Positions 46,401 to 59,600 of a stretch of 64,000 nt of DNA are shown piece after piece. Position 1 is the first letter of the stretch. The number at the start of each line of letters is the position of its first letter. The position numbers and the translations under genes are program-made. Origin of the DNA: Heterobilharzia americana (Eukaryota > Platyhelminthes > Trematoda > Strigeidida > Schistosomatidae). Location of the stretch: assembly GCA_944470555.2 (NCBI GenBank), contig OX104132.1, positions 16,253,755-16,317,754 on the forward strand, in the 5' to 3' direction. The notes beneath the pieces were generated by a model, which saw only the letters and a list, made by a program, of their open reading frames with translations, did no database searches and had not been told where the DNA came from.

Positions 46401-49400
46401 ATTGTATGCATGTACTTATTTCTGGTTTAGGGTGTGTTTCCCTTACCAATAAATCACTAGATCAGCTGTGATATTCAGCGTCTGATATATATATTGAAGT
46501 GAAAAGGCCCAACATTGGTCCTATCTACAGCTATTCAGCAAATTACTTAGGCTGATTTTAAAGGCTATCCCGGTAACTAGCTGCATGGACCAGTCGAAAC
46601 TTTGGTATTTCACCTTGGAAAGTACTTTTTCATAAAATAAAGGAAACTAATTGGCTGTCTCAGCAGTGCGAGTCGGTCCTAAGGCTACGAACGTTACACC
46701 AGCTGAATCAGAGGGACGACGAAGTTGGGTGGCTAGCCGATACGAGTGACTTTAAAGGGCATCCTGTTAAGGTAACCAATTACTGTATTTTATGAAAAAC
46801 TGCCTTCCCAAGCAAAATACTGAAACCTGATTTGTTATTTCAGTAGTTGGTAGGATGACTTTAGAGTCATTTGCCCACATAATACATACTTATTTGTATT
46901 TAGCAAAATATATGAAAAATGTACAAGACTCTGCAACCACTGCTACCTGTTATTATAAGCAGCCCCAATAACATTGGTTTAAATTTTCTCTACCTTGTTA
47001 AAATCAACACATCTGCGTATTTTCAAGAAGTACAGTAGTAGTGTGAACATACGTGATCAAGGTTAGAAACTGTTTGTCAGGCTTGTTTTTCAGTATGCGC
47101 ATATGACCTTTATTTTATGAAGGCATATCAACTCAGTCATTTTATGTTCGCATTCACAGGGTTTGTTCTAGAAGCAGTGTATACCTTACCCAGCTCTGAA
47201 TACCGACGTAAACAAGTGCTTTTTTACATCATTTCTTACTTGGAACCATCCACAGTGGCGCAATATTAGTAATAACTTTGTAGTTCTTACCATCTTAGTG
47301 ACTTGCATTTTGTCTTATTTAGAACTTGTCAGCTAAATTTACATGTGCCTTAGTGTTGTTGTACCCACTGGGACTCGAATCCGGTACGCATCGCTTCAAA
47401 CTCCAAGCGGTACCCACTGGGGCACGAGAGCCAAACAACTTTGTAGTTCGTCGACTCTAGCTCCGGAGTTTCTCAGCTGATTTATTACTAGTCAATTAAC
47501 TGAAATACAATAAAGTGGTATGATTCTACCTACTTCTGTTTGAGCAATCATGTAGTCAGTCTTCACACAATGTTTATAGTATTAACATGTATACACTAAC
47601 TACACTGAACTTAATAATCAAATCAATTTCTTTCTATTTTCACCGTTTTTATTTCTAAATGAATCAAAACCAAACTTAAGTTTTCGTGCGTTAGGATTTA
47701 CAGCCGTCAAAAAATAAGGAGTATCATCTTTTCACTCTGAGAAAAACTCCCAACTATCGAATATCGATTTTGTTTCTCTCCATCCAACCTAAGTTTTTTT
47801 GTTGTTGTTGATTTGCCAGGTATTTTCCACCTCTCCTTACTTCTTACGACTAGCTGTGTTGGACCCAGTCATAATGCCAGATACTAAGTCATCTATTACA
47901 GATCATGATCAAATATTTGGTACAATAAAAAATGCAATCCCAAAAATTCTATTGAAACGCATGGGATGGGCATCATTCGCTTCACAATATAAAGATGATA
48001 CTACCAACAAATGGATTACTGTTGATTTAACTGCTATTAGAAGTAAGCTAATCCAGCATGCAATTGACTGTGATGCTCCTAGTGATCTAATCGATTGTCT
48101 ACGTTTATCACGTCCAATTATTGAACATTTAAAAGTGCCACACAGTGAACGTGCTCGAAATACTGGATATTTATTTAACAAGTTGCTGAGTATATGCCCG
48201 ACACGTATTCGATCTAAAGCATTAGTTCGTCGTCACTTAGTCATAGCAGCTCATGTTATTTACCAGTTGGACAAAGCTAGAGGTTTATGGTCAGTAGACT
48301 GTAATACTAGTGGTCTTGATGAGGGCAAAGAGAGCAGAAAGTCGTTAGGAGATGAAAATAAACATAGTCATGAAGTTCTTAACGCTATTGATGATGGAGA
48401 AGAAGAGGGTGAAGAAGGTGGAACTACTGGACAAAAAGAGAAGCAAGACAAACAGGTGCTTATACTTAATAAATCATCCGAAACTACTGTTCATAGTCCA
48501 AGTTATCAAGGTCGAGTAACGGAAACGGACAAACTAGAGCAATCTATTGACCAAGAAGAAACAATGGGTAAGCATTTTCTTTTTTACTTTACCCACTGTT
48601 AATGACAAGAAATATAATAAAAATAAAAATGATAATGGAGACAGAAAGCATGCATGGATACTACTCTGCATATAAAAATCGAAATACATGTTGCCAAGAC
48701 CAGTTTAATTTAACATCGGACTCGCCATTTAATATCTTCGAAATGAAGATTTAGCTTTTCATGTGCTAAACTTTCAAGAAATGTAAGGCTCTACGTTTGA
48801 TAATATCCATACTGTTGTCTAGATAATGTTCCGAAGGTTAATCTTAGGACTAGTTTTTAGCATGTATATAAAAACAAATCTATGTAGGCATACAGGCGTC
48901 GGTTCGTAATAACAATAATGATGCAGATAGTTATTGATAGTATTTACAATTAGAACAGTGGATCGAATTAGTCGGGAAATGGGAGTGACTTCAAGATCAC
49001 CCTTGCAACTGATAGAACACTCAGTCACGTTCTTCTATTCTATGAGAATTTGTCTTCGCCAAAACACCACAACCTGGTTGATTATTTTGGCAGTTTTTGG
49101 GGTGGCCTTTAAAGTCGCCGGGACATGGACAAATCAAAATTTTATTTGGGCTAACTGCGACAGTATCTAGACTGACAGATAACCTATCAATTATGAATGT
49201 CCTTCACGAGGCGAATCTAAATAGCACCCTAGCAACGACCAAATAACCAATGAGATTTCTCCATTTCGGCTGAAAAGGCAGATTTTCATAAAAAAGAGAT
49301 CTAATTGGTTATTTCAGTTGTTGCTAGGCTGGTCTTTAAAGTCAGCCCTTTCATGCATCTCTTTTGCTTCTCATTCATTGACGTAATTAGGCCTCACACG

Positions 49401-52400
49401 CTTCATGGCCTTGCACATATCTCTATGTCTTGTGGATATACTTTCAGTTCCCATATCTGAATACATGTTTTACTCGTCGCGGTATTTCCTCTCTATTTAT
49501 TAACGGGACCGGGAGACCAACTATGAAGTTACAGAACGTTATTAACTGACAGTCTGTATTCATGCATCAGTTAACAGCTATAAGATTTGGTGCGTTAACT
49601 GGACACATTGACAACAGCAATAAGTCAGGAGCCATAATAAAAGTTGGATCTTAACAAAAAAGGGTCAACTAAACTTTTCTTGGACATTCGTACCTACTCA
49701 GAAACAAAGATTATGCATATCTTTTACACAATGAGTTTTGTTTTCAGTTCATGAATAATCAAAGCCCCTGCTGTTTTAAGAAATTGAAAACGAAGTTTAG
49801 TTGGAAGATATAAAGGAATTCCATAAACTGTCTTGTACTTATCATTCACATCAGTTGAGTGGTGGAAAGTCAGTCATTTGTTGATAGTTTTCACTTTTTT
49901 GTTACTATACTGGAACTTATTCTTGGATATACGTGTTTGCAGCAGTCTCTGGTTAGGGTTGATGTACCTTGTACCGCAGAAGAAAGTGAACCAATAGGCG
50001 CAGATGGACGTATGGTGACAAGGCTTGTCTCATACACATAGAGATCAGTTTACACGCCATAAAGATCAACGAAGGTTTTGTTGTGAAGAATCTCTTGCAG
50101 TTTAATCTAGGAAGATAGTTTTAAACAACCATCTGATGCTGCATTACTTGTCAATTCGAAATTGATGCACCAAATCGTTTTAAAAGCAACTGAATTGATA
50201 GTTGGTTTCATATATCTTACACCATTTTATTGTTAAAACTACTTCTGTAACTGTTTTATCCAGTCGTGGTTCTAAGGAAAAAAAGTTGGTCCCCAGAAAT
50301 CTGCGCTACAGTTATTTAGTATTCGATAGTTAATGAATAAGGTTTCTTTTTCTTTAAATGGATACTTAACTAGTAGGAATTAGTTACTTGTTCAGTGTGT
50401 GTAGGTTTTCTATTGATGGATCTGCTTAAAGGTAGGTGGTTACACTTCATGAGAATCGCGTCACCAGAAGGAACTCCTGGTTCTGGTTCCTACCAGGTGA
50501 GTTTTAAGTTGTTTACCTAACATATAACACGTAGATCAACATCGTCATCAATAATGGGAAATATATCATCCATGTATCTTTTTACCGTATGATTAAGCCA
50601 AGTGTTTTCAGTTTTGAAATAAAACAAACAACCTAGTGGTCTGATAACTGAAGTATTTTTCATTTTCGACCCAAAGTAATCTGTCATGAAGAGTTATAGT
50701 CTGGATTCTTTGCAGTTGGTTCTTCTTATATGTCAATTTCACTGTTGGAAATAAATCGAGAATTCTTTCCACTGGTTTGTTGGCAATTCTGTTTCTCAGT
50801 TATGCGAATCTATGTAGTCATATGTGACAAATAGTTATAGTGAATGGTCTGTTGGTGAACAGTAAGCTAGCATCTAATAGACTGGAATGCATAAAGAATA
50901 GATAGTGGAACATGTTTTCGAAATGGTTCCAATATTTAAGCTAATTGTTGGAGTGGTACAAGTATGAAGAGAACCTATCATATCCACAATCCGACAAAGT
51001 AATCCTACTACGTAGTCTATTTGTTGACTAGCAGTGGAAACTAGAATACGTGTTTCGTCCTATTTGAGATTCGTCAGCTGGATGTACCTGCACCCCAGTG
51101 ATTGTTGTCTGCACTGAAACTCAAACCCAGTACGCATCACTTCAAATACACTGGGGCACGAGAGCCGCAGCTTTTGCTACGGATATCATTTATTGTTTTA
51201 TTGATACTTGTAATTTCCTGTTTCTATACTGGGTCGACCTACTACTTTATGCAACTTCGGTAATCTATACATACGTGGAATCATATAAATCGAAGGTAAT
51301 CAAGGCGTTATCCTTCATGTTTTTCAAGATACTTATGATTTGGTTCTCGATATATTATATTTTCCGTGTGTCACATGATTTCACAAAAGTGGTCTCATTC
51401 CAAGGGAATTAACAGTAATGTGTCAATGTATTCTTGACAAATGATCGAAACAACATCTTTATCACGATAGCTTTGGAATGATATCACTGTTGTTTGTCAA
51501 CAATATGAACTGTTCAACCCAATATTTTATGGGAACAACTGAAATATCAATTAGGCTTCTTTATTTTATGAAAATCTGCCTTTCCAACCGGAACGCAGAA
51601 ACCGAACTGGTTATTTGATCGGTGCTAGGGTGGCATTTAAAGTCGTTCAGTAATCAAGACTTGTGAATTTGAGATATCTGGACTCATATGATGATGTAAG
51701 AATAAGATGAAAAATCACGCTTGTTTATGGTATCTGTTCACTTTGGATACTCAGGTGAAAAAAATTTTCGACAGAGTAATAAAGCTTTCAGTTACATTAT
51801 CGAAAAGGGATACAGAAGAATGATTAGATACACTTATTTATTGAGGTTATTCCGGAACTTACTATTTCGACTGTCCTCAGACGACAACTTGTGTCGTGTA
51901 GTTTTTAAACCTTTGGAACTTATGTGGTTTTCATATCGATTAGTCAGTTCCTTAGGATATTCATTCTGCTTCTTTTTTTCCAGCCGGTAGTTTAATTTTA
52001 TTTCCTGACTTATCCCCTGTGCAAATCCGTTGGATTATAAAACTGTAAAATATTTTCTTTTATGAAATAATTCTTTAGTGTGTCGCTTATTGGTAATTTG
52101 ACTTTTATTGATATATTCACCATCAACATCATCATCATCAGCAGCTTGACTGTAGAAGTTGATTTCTCGATTGATAGGATCCGGTCAGTACTTAGGACTA
52201 GACAATATGAAATTACCCAGCGGTCCGCTGGTTCGAATCCGACCACGGTCCAAATTCATATTTCACTTTCGATCATCACCTAGTATCGATACCAAACCAC
52301 GGCTATCTCAGATAGTCAAAAAGATAATGAAATTATCATTCGATTAAGAAAGCCGTAGTCGGCAGACTAGTATTTTTACTGAATGATGATTGAAGGTGAA

Positions 52401-55400
52401 ATAAAAATTTGGACCGCGGCTAGATTCGAACCAGCAACCACCAGGTTTCCAGCCCAGTGCTCTACCAACTGAGCTACGAGGTTCGACTCCTGATCAGATT
52501 TTTATTTCACTTCAATCATCATCCGCTATAGATAATGAAATTAGTTACTATCCAGTTACTACTAACCAATGTAAAATTTTGCTTTTATTCAAAGATTTTC
52601 ACCTTGTAAACTGAATTATTTGTACACTTTGTTAAGTAGTTTCAAGTTTCAGTTAACAAATAAACAATGTGAAAGTATGTTTTTAAGCCCTATTGCAGTA
52701 GTCGGAGTGAAATTTATATAGGTTGAACGCATGATGCAGTCAGAGGTTATCTTTTTTATGGATTGTACAATTTTTAGTTTCAGTTTTACTACGTTCAATA
52801 TAGTTTGTATATTTACTCATATTTTCTAGGTGAACAAATGGATGATTCAGAATTAAAGGATTCATTTCGTCAGAAGACACATCAATCTTCATTGGATGAG
52901 AAACAGTTAAATGATGTGTCAATGAATTCAAATGATCATGAAAATAAAAATCAGAACAGAAATAATACTAATCTGATTGATCCTGGTGATGATTTGATCA
53001 AGGCAGCTAATATATTGAATAATATCAAGACAATTAATCCTTTTCTACAAGGTTTAACAGATTTTCTTGTTGATGAAGGAAGTGCTGAAGAAGAGCTACT
53101 TTTAATGGGTAATTCTGTTGATTATGAAAACATTTTTTGAATGGATTCAACTTGCATTTTTTTTTAAAAAAAAATCCGTTTCACATAATGTTCACAGATA
53201 CTAGATACGAATTATGGAACCTAAAGATCAATTTCATATTAGAATTAAAAATTACCTTGAATTGTTTCCTAGAAAGCACCAACGTTGCACAATGATAGCT
53301 CTCTGAAATATAGTGAAACATTTCTTCACTGTTCCTTGGCTTTCGTTGTGTTTTTCATCTGTTGATATCGACCCAGTGTATCATTTTACACATTCGTACA
53401 TCTAATAGTGTATTGTCTTTCTGGTTTTGGTAAACAATATTGTTTAGAAATTTACTTATATACATTTTACTGTTTAATTTCGGTTGGGTTTCTGATATAT
53501 CTAAGTTGTACATATATATGAGAGTAAACACTTGAACAATAGCCTACAAATTTCATCCTTGATTGTCGCTCATTTTCTTCGGTAAATAGAAAAGGCGGCA
53601 AGATAACCGAAGGTCTATTGCAACGTCAAAATATCTGCAAAATACAGCGGTTCATAAATATTGTAAATGACTTTGACCATTTCTCTGCTTTTTCAGCATA
53701 CCATACCCTATTGATTTTATCTCTTCAACCAATCTATTATTTAGACATAGGTTTACCTGCCTCTTGTCGAAACTTCGCAGCAAAATGATTGGCTGCGGAA
53801 AGCTTCATGAATTTAGGACTTCTTCTGAGAATCTGGGCAATCTCATTGCATACTGTAACAGTTTTCTCATCAATTTTGATGAGGATTTAAACGACTTTTG
53901 GCCAGAAAGTTACATAAGGTTGGTATTCATCATGAAGTTACATCATTTGGAGAAACACTGGACACCTGAGAGTACTGAACAACCGTTTCATTGTGGTGTG
54001 GGACTCCTCAGCAGTGCACACCCATGGTTATGACCAGCACGTCACCTTTGAGCGATTGGGTCGGAATCCAATGATCCATATTATTTATAATCTGTTACTG
54101 ACTTATATTGAACGTTACTACCATAAAAAATACTTACGTATTGTGTATTGGTATACTTTAACTGAGGATATACTGTATGCTAGTAGTGGATACAAATGAC
54201 GGTGTTTGTATATTACAAAGTTAATTGCATCTCAATAAAATTGTAATCTTATTTCCTTTTTGCGTGTTCCAACTTTTTTGTTCTATCATTATTAACACAG
54301 AAAAAGCATAGTTTACTTCCTTAAATAATTTAGACAAAGTGGGAATGGAGTTACCGATTTCAGGGCTTATCGCAATCAATTTAATTTATTGTATAGAATG
54401 CACTCAGTCCTTAGGTCTTTAAAACGCCGAGCTTCTCTTGTCTACCTTAGTAAGTTGCATGTCATGTATCTTTTCAATTGCTTATAAAGTTGACAACATG
54501 CGTAAAGTATGCCTAGCTACCTCCTGTCTCGTCGCGCTATGTTGGTTGAAGTAGATTCAGGCTGAAAAAGGCTCTCAGCGGCCAGACTAAAGCATGACAT
54601 TAATGCATGACTGTTCGTTTGCGACATGTAAGGCAATGCAAACTAGCCGGTTAGGGTCCACAAGACAAGAAAAACCAGTGGTTAGAGACTCTAGATGATA
54701 TGGTCGAACAATCCGATCCAGTTAAACAATGGAGAATTACTAGCATATCAGTAAGTAATAATGAAGGTTTTTGATGTTACCCAATTGTCCCAGATAGAGT
54801 AGGTGGAGAGGAATTTGAACCTAGGATCCACTAATTGAAAGCAAAGAACTTAAACCAACAAGCCACAACCCCTTCTTTGTTTTCTGCTTTATTTTTTCTC
54901 AGTTGGTCCAATATAGAATGATTTAGTTTAGTGACCTTACCAATCAATCAATATCAACATAGGACCAGGCATTACTGCGTAACGGCCCGAGTTACCACAC
55001 CTCATATCACTACATCAAGTAAAAAGGTAGCGAGATGCAAGGTGAAGATAAGAGAATGCAGTCAAAAGAAATATAAAGTACGAAAAGAAAGGAAAGAGGA
55101 TTGACAAAATGGTGAGATTCGGTATAGTGTAGTTAAGATGAGGATAATGTGTGTATACATCTGCACCACTGACTTCGGTTATGAGCCATGGGATCACTTA
55201 GAGTCTCCAAACACTGGTTCCTCTTGTCCCGTGGACCCCAACCACCAAGTCTGCATCGTCCTACATGGCTTAAACCAACAGTCAGAGACTTCATACATTG
55301 ATGCCATGTTTTAGTCTGGCCACCTCGAGCCTTTTTCCAGCCTCGATTCACCTCAGCCAACATTGTGTAACCTCGTCAACTGATTTACCTCTTCTCCCCA

Positions 55401-56570
55401 AAACTCTACACCTGACTTCTGCATTACTCACCTGGTGACACCACGGAATACGTCCTATACTACGAAGGCAACGGTGGTCAAACACTTGAAGCCTTCTTAT
55501 ATCTTCAACTTTCAATGGGCATGTTTCACATCCATATAGTAGAACAGAGCGGACTGCTGTGCAGTACACGTGACCTTTAATAGACAAACGGATATCACGG
55601 CGGCGCCATAGGTGGCGTAAAGTGGCAAAAGCCAATCGAGCCTTTTGTATCCGTGCAGAGATCTCATCAGCAACTAACCCACCAGGGTTGGTGGCCTTAC
55701 CGCGATCATCTTAACCACCGAATTAAATCTAACGTATTTTGACCACCTCAATCTAGACACTGAGGTAGTTTCATTGCTATTCACCGCAAAGGCGTCGATG
55801 AAAGCTTCGAGTATATGAGTGGGTAGGTGTGTAGTCGATGAGTACCTTTCTCAAACTGTCTTTCATTTAGTGGTATAGTATACTTGACCTTGAAATACAG
55901 CCTCTCCAGTTTGCGGCTGTTTCATTCGTAATTCATTGTAGTACTAAGTGTGGTAACTTAAAACGATGGACCTGTGTTCGAGGTTCTGCATTGACTTTGT
56001 CAGTCAGTACTAAATATCACCATTATCATCGTTGTTTTTGCTATTATTTGACAGTATGTATTTTCTTTGGATTAAGATTCTCATGCTTCTTCTTTTGGTA
56101 ATATTCCTTCTATACATCATAGGTGGTATGCAGTCTATCTCATTCCAACCATTAACTAATTCTCATGCTAGTCTACAATCATCATTACAGTTACAAAAAT
56201 TTGATATCTCTTCAAGATTTTATGAATCTGATGATAGTGAATTATTGGTTGCATTAGATCGATTGATTTTATACTTGAGAATAGTTCATTCAGTGGATTT
56301 TTATGCACCAGCCTTGTATATGAATGAAGATTTAATGCCACATCCATGTCATCTTATGCATATTCGACCTAGTGTAAATGAGATCACTAAGGCTTTAGCA
56401 AAGATTAAAGGTCCAGAGAGAACAACCAGTGTAGAATCAGTTGATCAGGTAAGCGATCGTATTTTTAAAATATGCTTCTTGAGTGTAATTACACTTACAT
56501 ATTAAGAAAAATAGATTATTTTCTAGTGAAGTCATGCATAGTTTGATAAATTGGAAGTTCTTTTTAAATG

Positions 56571-56603
<33 letters not shown>

Positions 56604-59600
56604 CTAAAAGAGAGAAAGGAAGAATGAGAAAATGCTGAGTTTCCGTATAGCGTCGTTAAGATGAGGATAATGTGTGAATACATCTGTGCAACTGACATCA
56701 GTTCTGAGCCATATCACATTGTGTGAAGTAGGTTCAGAGTGGAAAAAGGCTCAAGGCGGCCGGCTAAAACATGGCATCAATGTATGAAGTCTTTGACTAT
56801 TGGGTTGAGACATGTAGGGTCCCGCGGGACAGGAGAAACCAGTCGTTCGAGACTCTAGGCGATATGACTCAGAACCGATGTCAGTTGCACAGATGTATAC
56901 ATACATTATCCTCATCTTAACGACGCTATACCGAATCTCACCATTTTCTCTTTCTTCCTTTCTCTCTTTTAGTACATTGTATTTGTTTTTGATTGAATTT
57001 TCTTTTCTTCATCTTCCACTTCACTGCCTTCTTACTTGATGTACTGATATGAGGTGTGGCAACTGGGATCGCTACGCAGTGTTGATGAAAGAAATCTCGA
57101 TAGTGTTCTAGTTGCATCATTAGATGTTGACACAGATGTTTCAAACTGTTTAGGATTAACCAGTTACAAATTTACATCTTTACTATTGTTGTGTCACGAA
57201 AATTTGAACTTAACACTCATTAAATTATTGCCATATCTTAGTTGATGTTATATTGAAGTTTTTAAAAAAAAATGGAACACAGATTATTTAGCGAAGAAAC
57301 CAGCTCTCGTCATCCGTTCTACACTAATATGTGTGTTTTAGATTTAATAACATAATAGTACGATTCAGTATATTATTATTATTTGTCCGTTGGGTTCCTA
57401 GTGGAACAAGGGCTTCACTAGCACGTCTCCACTTCACTCTGTTCTCTGCGGTCTTTTCAAACTGGCTCCACGACTGCCATAAGCTTGCATTTCTTCCTCA
57501 CATGATCTCCTCCATGTCACGACGCCCAAATCGTCGCTTCCCTTTTGGATCCACTCGAGTACCAGGCGCGTGCTGTCTCCGAATGGTTTTCTCAGTATGT
57601 GCCCAATCCATCTCCACTTTCTTCTGCATATTTGTTGGGCGATGGGTTCTTGGTTGGTTTGTTGACAGTCAGAGCCCCTCCTTGCTTATTCTTTCTGGCT
57701 ATCTGATCTTCAGTATCGAGCGTGGTGATCGGTTAATTAACTAAAGTGGAAGAAATATATTAATTGGTTATTGCGGAATAACTACTTCGTATTGTCCAGT
57801 TCTACATACTGACTGAGTTCTGTCGACCTCATGTTTGCAATTGGGTCATTAGTCTGTATGCATTTCTGTGGTGAATATCATATCTTATTGTCTACTTTTC
57901 AAACGTGATCGGCAGAATTTCGCCAGGATTAAAGACTAAACAATATGAAATTTATTTTCCAGTCTTGAATGACCAATTAATACACTTAATTCAGTCCCTT
58001 AAGATATCAATCGTGGTATAAACAGCTCTATGATAGGATTTCGTACGCCAGGACCGAGTGACAGTAGCATCAGTCTTTTTGAGCTTGTAGATACACCTCA
58101 CTGACTAGTAGTGATAAGCACAACACGTAGATCAAGGGAGATCTCCTATCGACTTCTGTCAACCAACTGACAGCAATCAGTGCGACATCTGTTCGAATAA
58201 CCCAAGTATCATTGCTTGTTGCTGTAAGAAAGGTTACTCACATATTTTACCTTTCTCAACATTAATTACTCACAATTTATTTGCATATCGGTGCTTGTGA
58301 ATAAAAAGGTGATATTTCAAGAATAGGATTATCTGTTCATTCTTGAAATCAAACAAAATGTGTCCTATTTGCGTATAAGGTTTATACAGTGAACTCACAA
58401 TGTGTGCCGATAGTATAACGTCGTAGTAACTTATAGCAGTTTCAATTTTAGTGTCTGAGGTAAGCCTATTGTGTGATGGTATGTGTTATTACTCAAATTG
58501 TTGCGGTTGTAATTTGCTTGAATCTGTAACCAACTTATTGGAGGTCAGAAATGCTGACCGTTGAATAACATGTATTTACCGAAAGCGTGATCAATAAGAG
58601 AGATGCTTTGTGAGCGGGATATAGGATATTCTGTATATATTTCAATCTTTAAGATTTAATTATCATTTGTCTATGTGAAATAGCTGTAGTTTGGCAGACT
58701 AGTATTTATGCTGGGTGATGATTGAAGGTACGATGAAAATCTGGACCGCGGCCAGATTCGAACCAGCCACCACTGGGTTACCGGCCCGGCGCTCTAACAA
58801 CTGAGATACGAGGTCCGACTGCTGACCAAATTTTATTTCACTTCAGTCATCAAGGGTTTTGCCCGGCTACCATGTGAACTCGTGACGCGTTACTACCGCT
58901 TGATCGTATTCACACTGGCTGCCTAGCAGGGCTTCTCATCCCAATCCAAGTCTAACTGAATCAGAGGGGCTGAAGCATCATATTGATTGTCATTTGACTG
59001 TGTCTGAGATAGCCGTTGTTTGGCAGACTAGTATTTATAGTGGGTGATGATTCATAGTGAGATGAAATTCTGGACCGCGGCCGGATTCGAACCAGCGGTA
59101 GTTGGGCAAAACCGTTAGTGATTGAAGTGAAATCAAAATCTGACCAGCAGTCGAACCTAGTATCTCAGTTAGTGGGGCACCGGGCCGGTAACCCGGTAGT
59201 GGCTGGTTCGAACCCGGCCGCTGTCCAGATCTTCATTCACCTTCAATCATCACCCAGTTCAAAATTTAAGCTTATCTATTGCTAAAATATGACTAGCAAG
59301 TAAAATGTGGGTGCTGCTTAGACGTGCTATTTTGTTAGTTTTCACTAAAACTGTCGGCTATCAAAATGGCGTCTGTTGTTCTCTTTGACTGAGCATTTTA
59401 CGTTCGTAAGGTGACTATCCTTGCTCTTAAGAAAGTTTGATTTCTTCTAAAAAAAATTAGAAGGTCCAGAAATGATTAAATTTCTACACTTATTATATCG
59501 ATTGTACGGTTCAATATTTCGTTTAAAACACGATCTTGCATGGAAGGGAAAAAAAGTGCGAAATAGTTTATAACCAGTATGAGAACCCCAGCACTCATTG

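Larger units (their letters stand above)
58670..59265. repeat. tRNA-like repeat, long inverted pair
   Basis: A left unit on the minus strand (tail 58683-58740, tRNA-like head 58743-58816, TTGCCCGGCTACCATGTGAA at 58859-58878) is followed by a second tail (59005-59080) and a right unit on the plus strand with its head at 59153-59226 and CACCTTCAATCATCACCCAG at the end. The outer 150 bases on each side are complementary. In SRRT intron 7. Confidence 0.7.

Noticed and set aside
53764..54033. A candidate extra SRRT exon of 89 codons.
   Set aside because: Exons 6 and 7 already join in phase, the sequence has no ARS2 similarity and no matching splice sites.
57331..57744. A 137-codon plus-strand frame.
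   Set aside because: It is the antisense of a LINE ORF end and contains no recognisable domain.
7680..59226. Functional tRNA-Thr genes at 7680-7753, 58743-58816 and 59153-59226.
   Set aside because: All lie inside a dispersed repeat, and C33 replaces the near-invariant U; better explained as tRNA-derived repeat heads.
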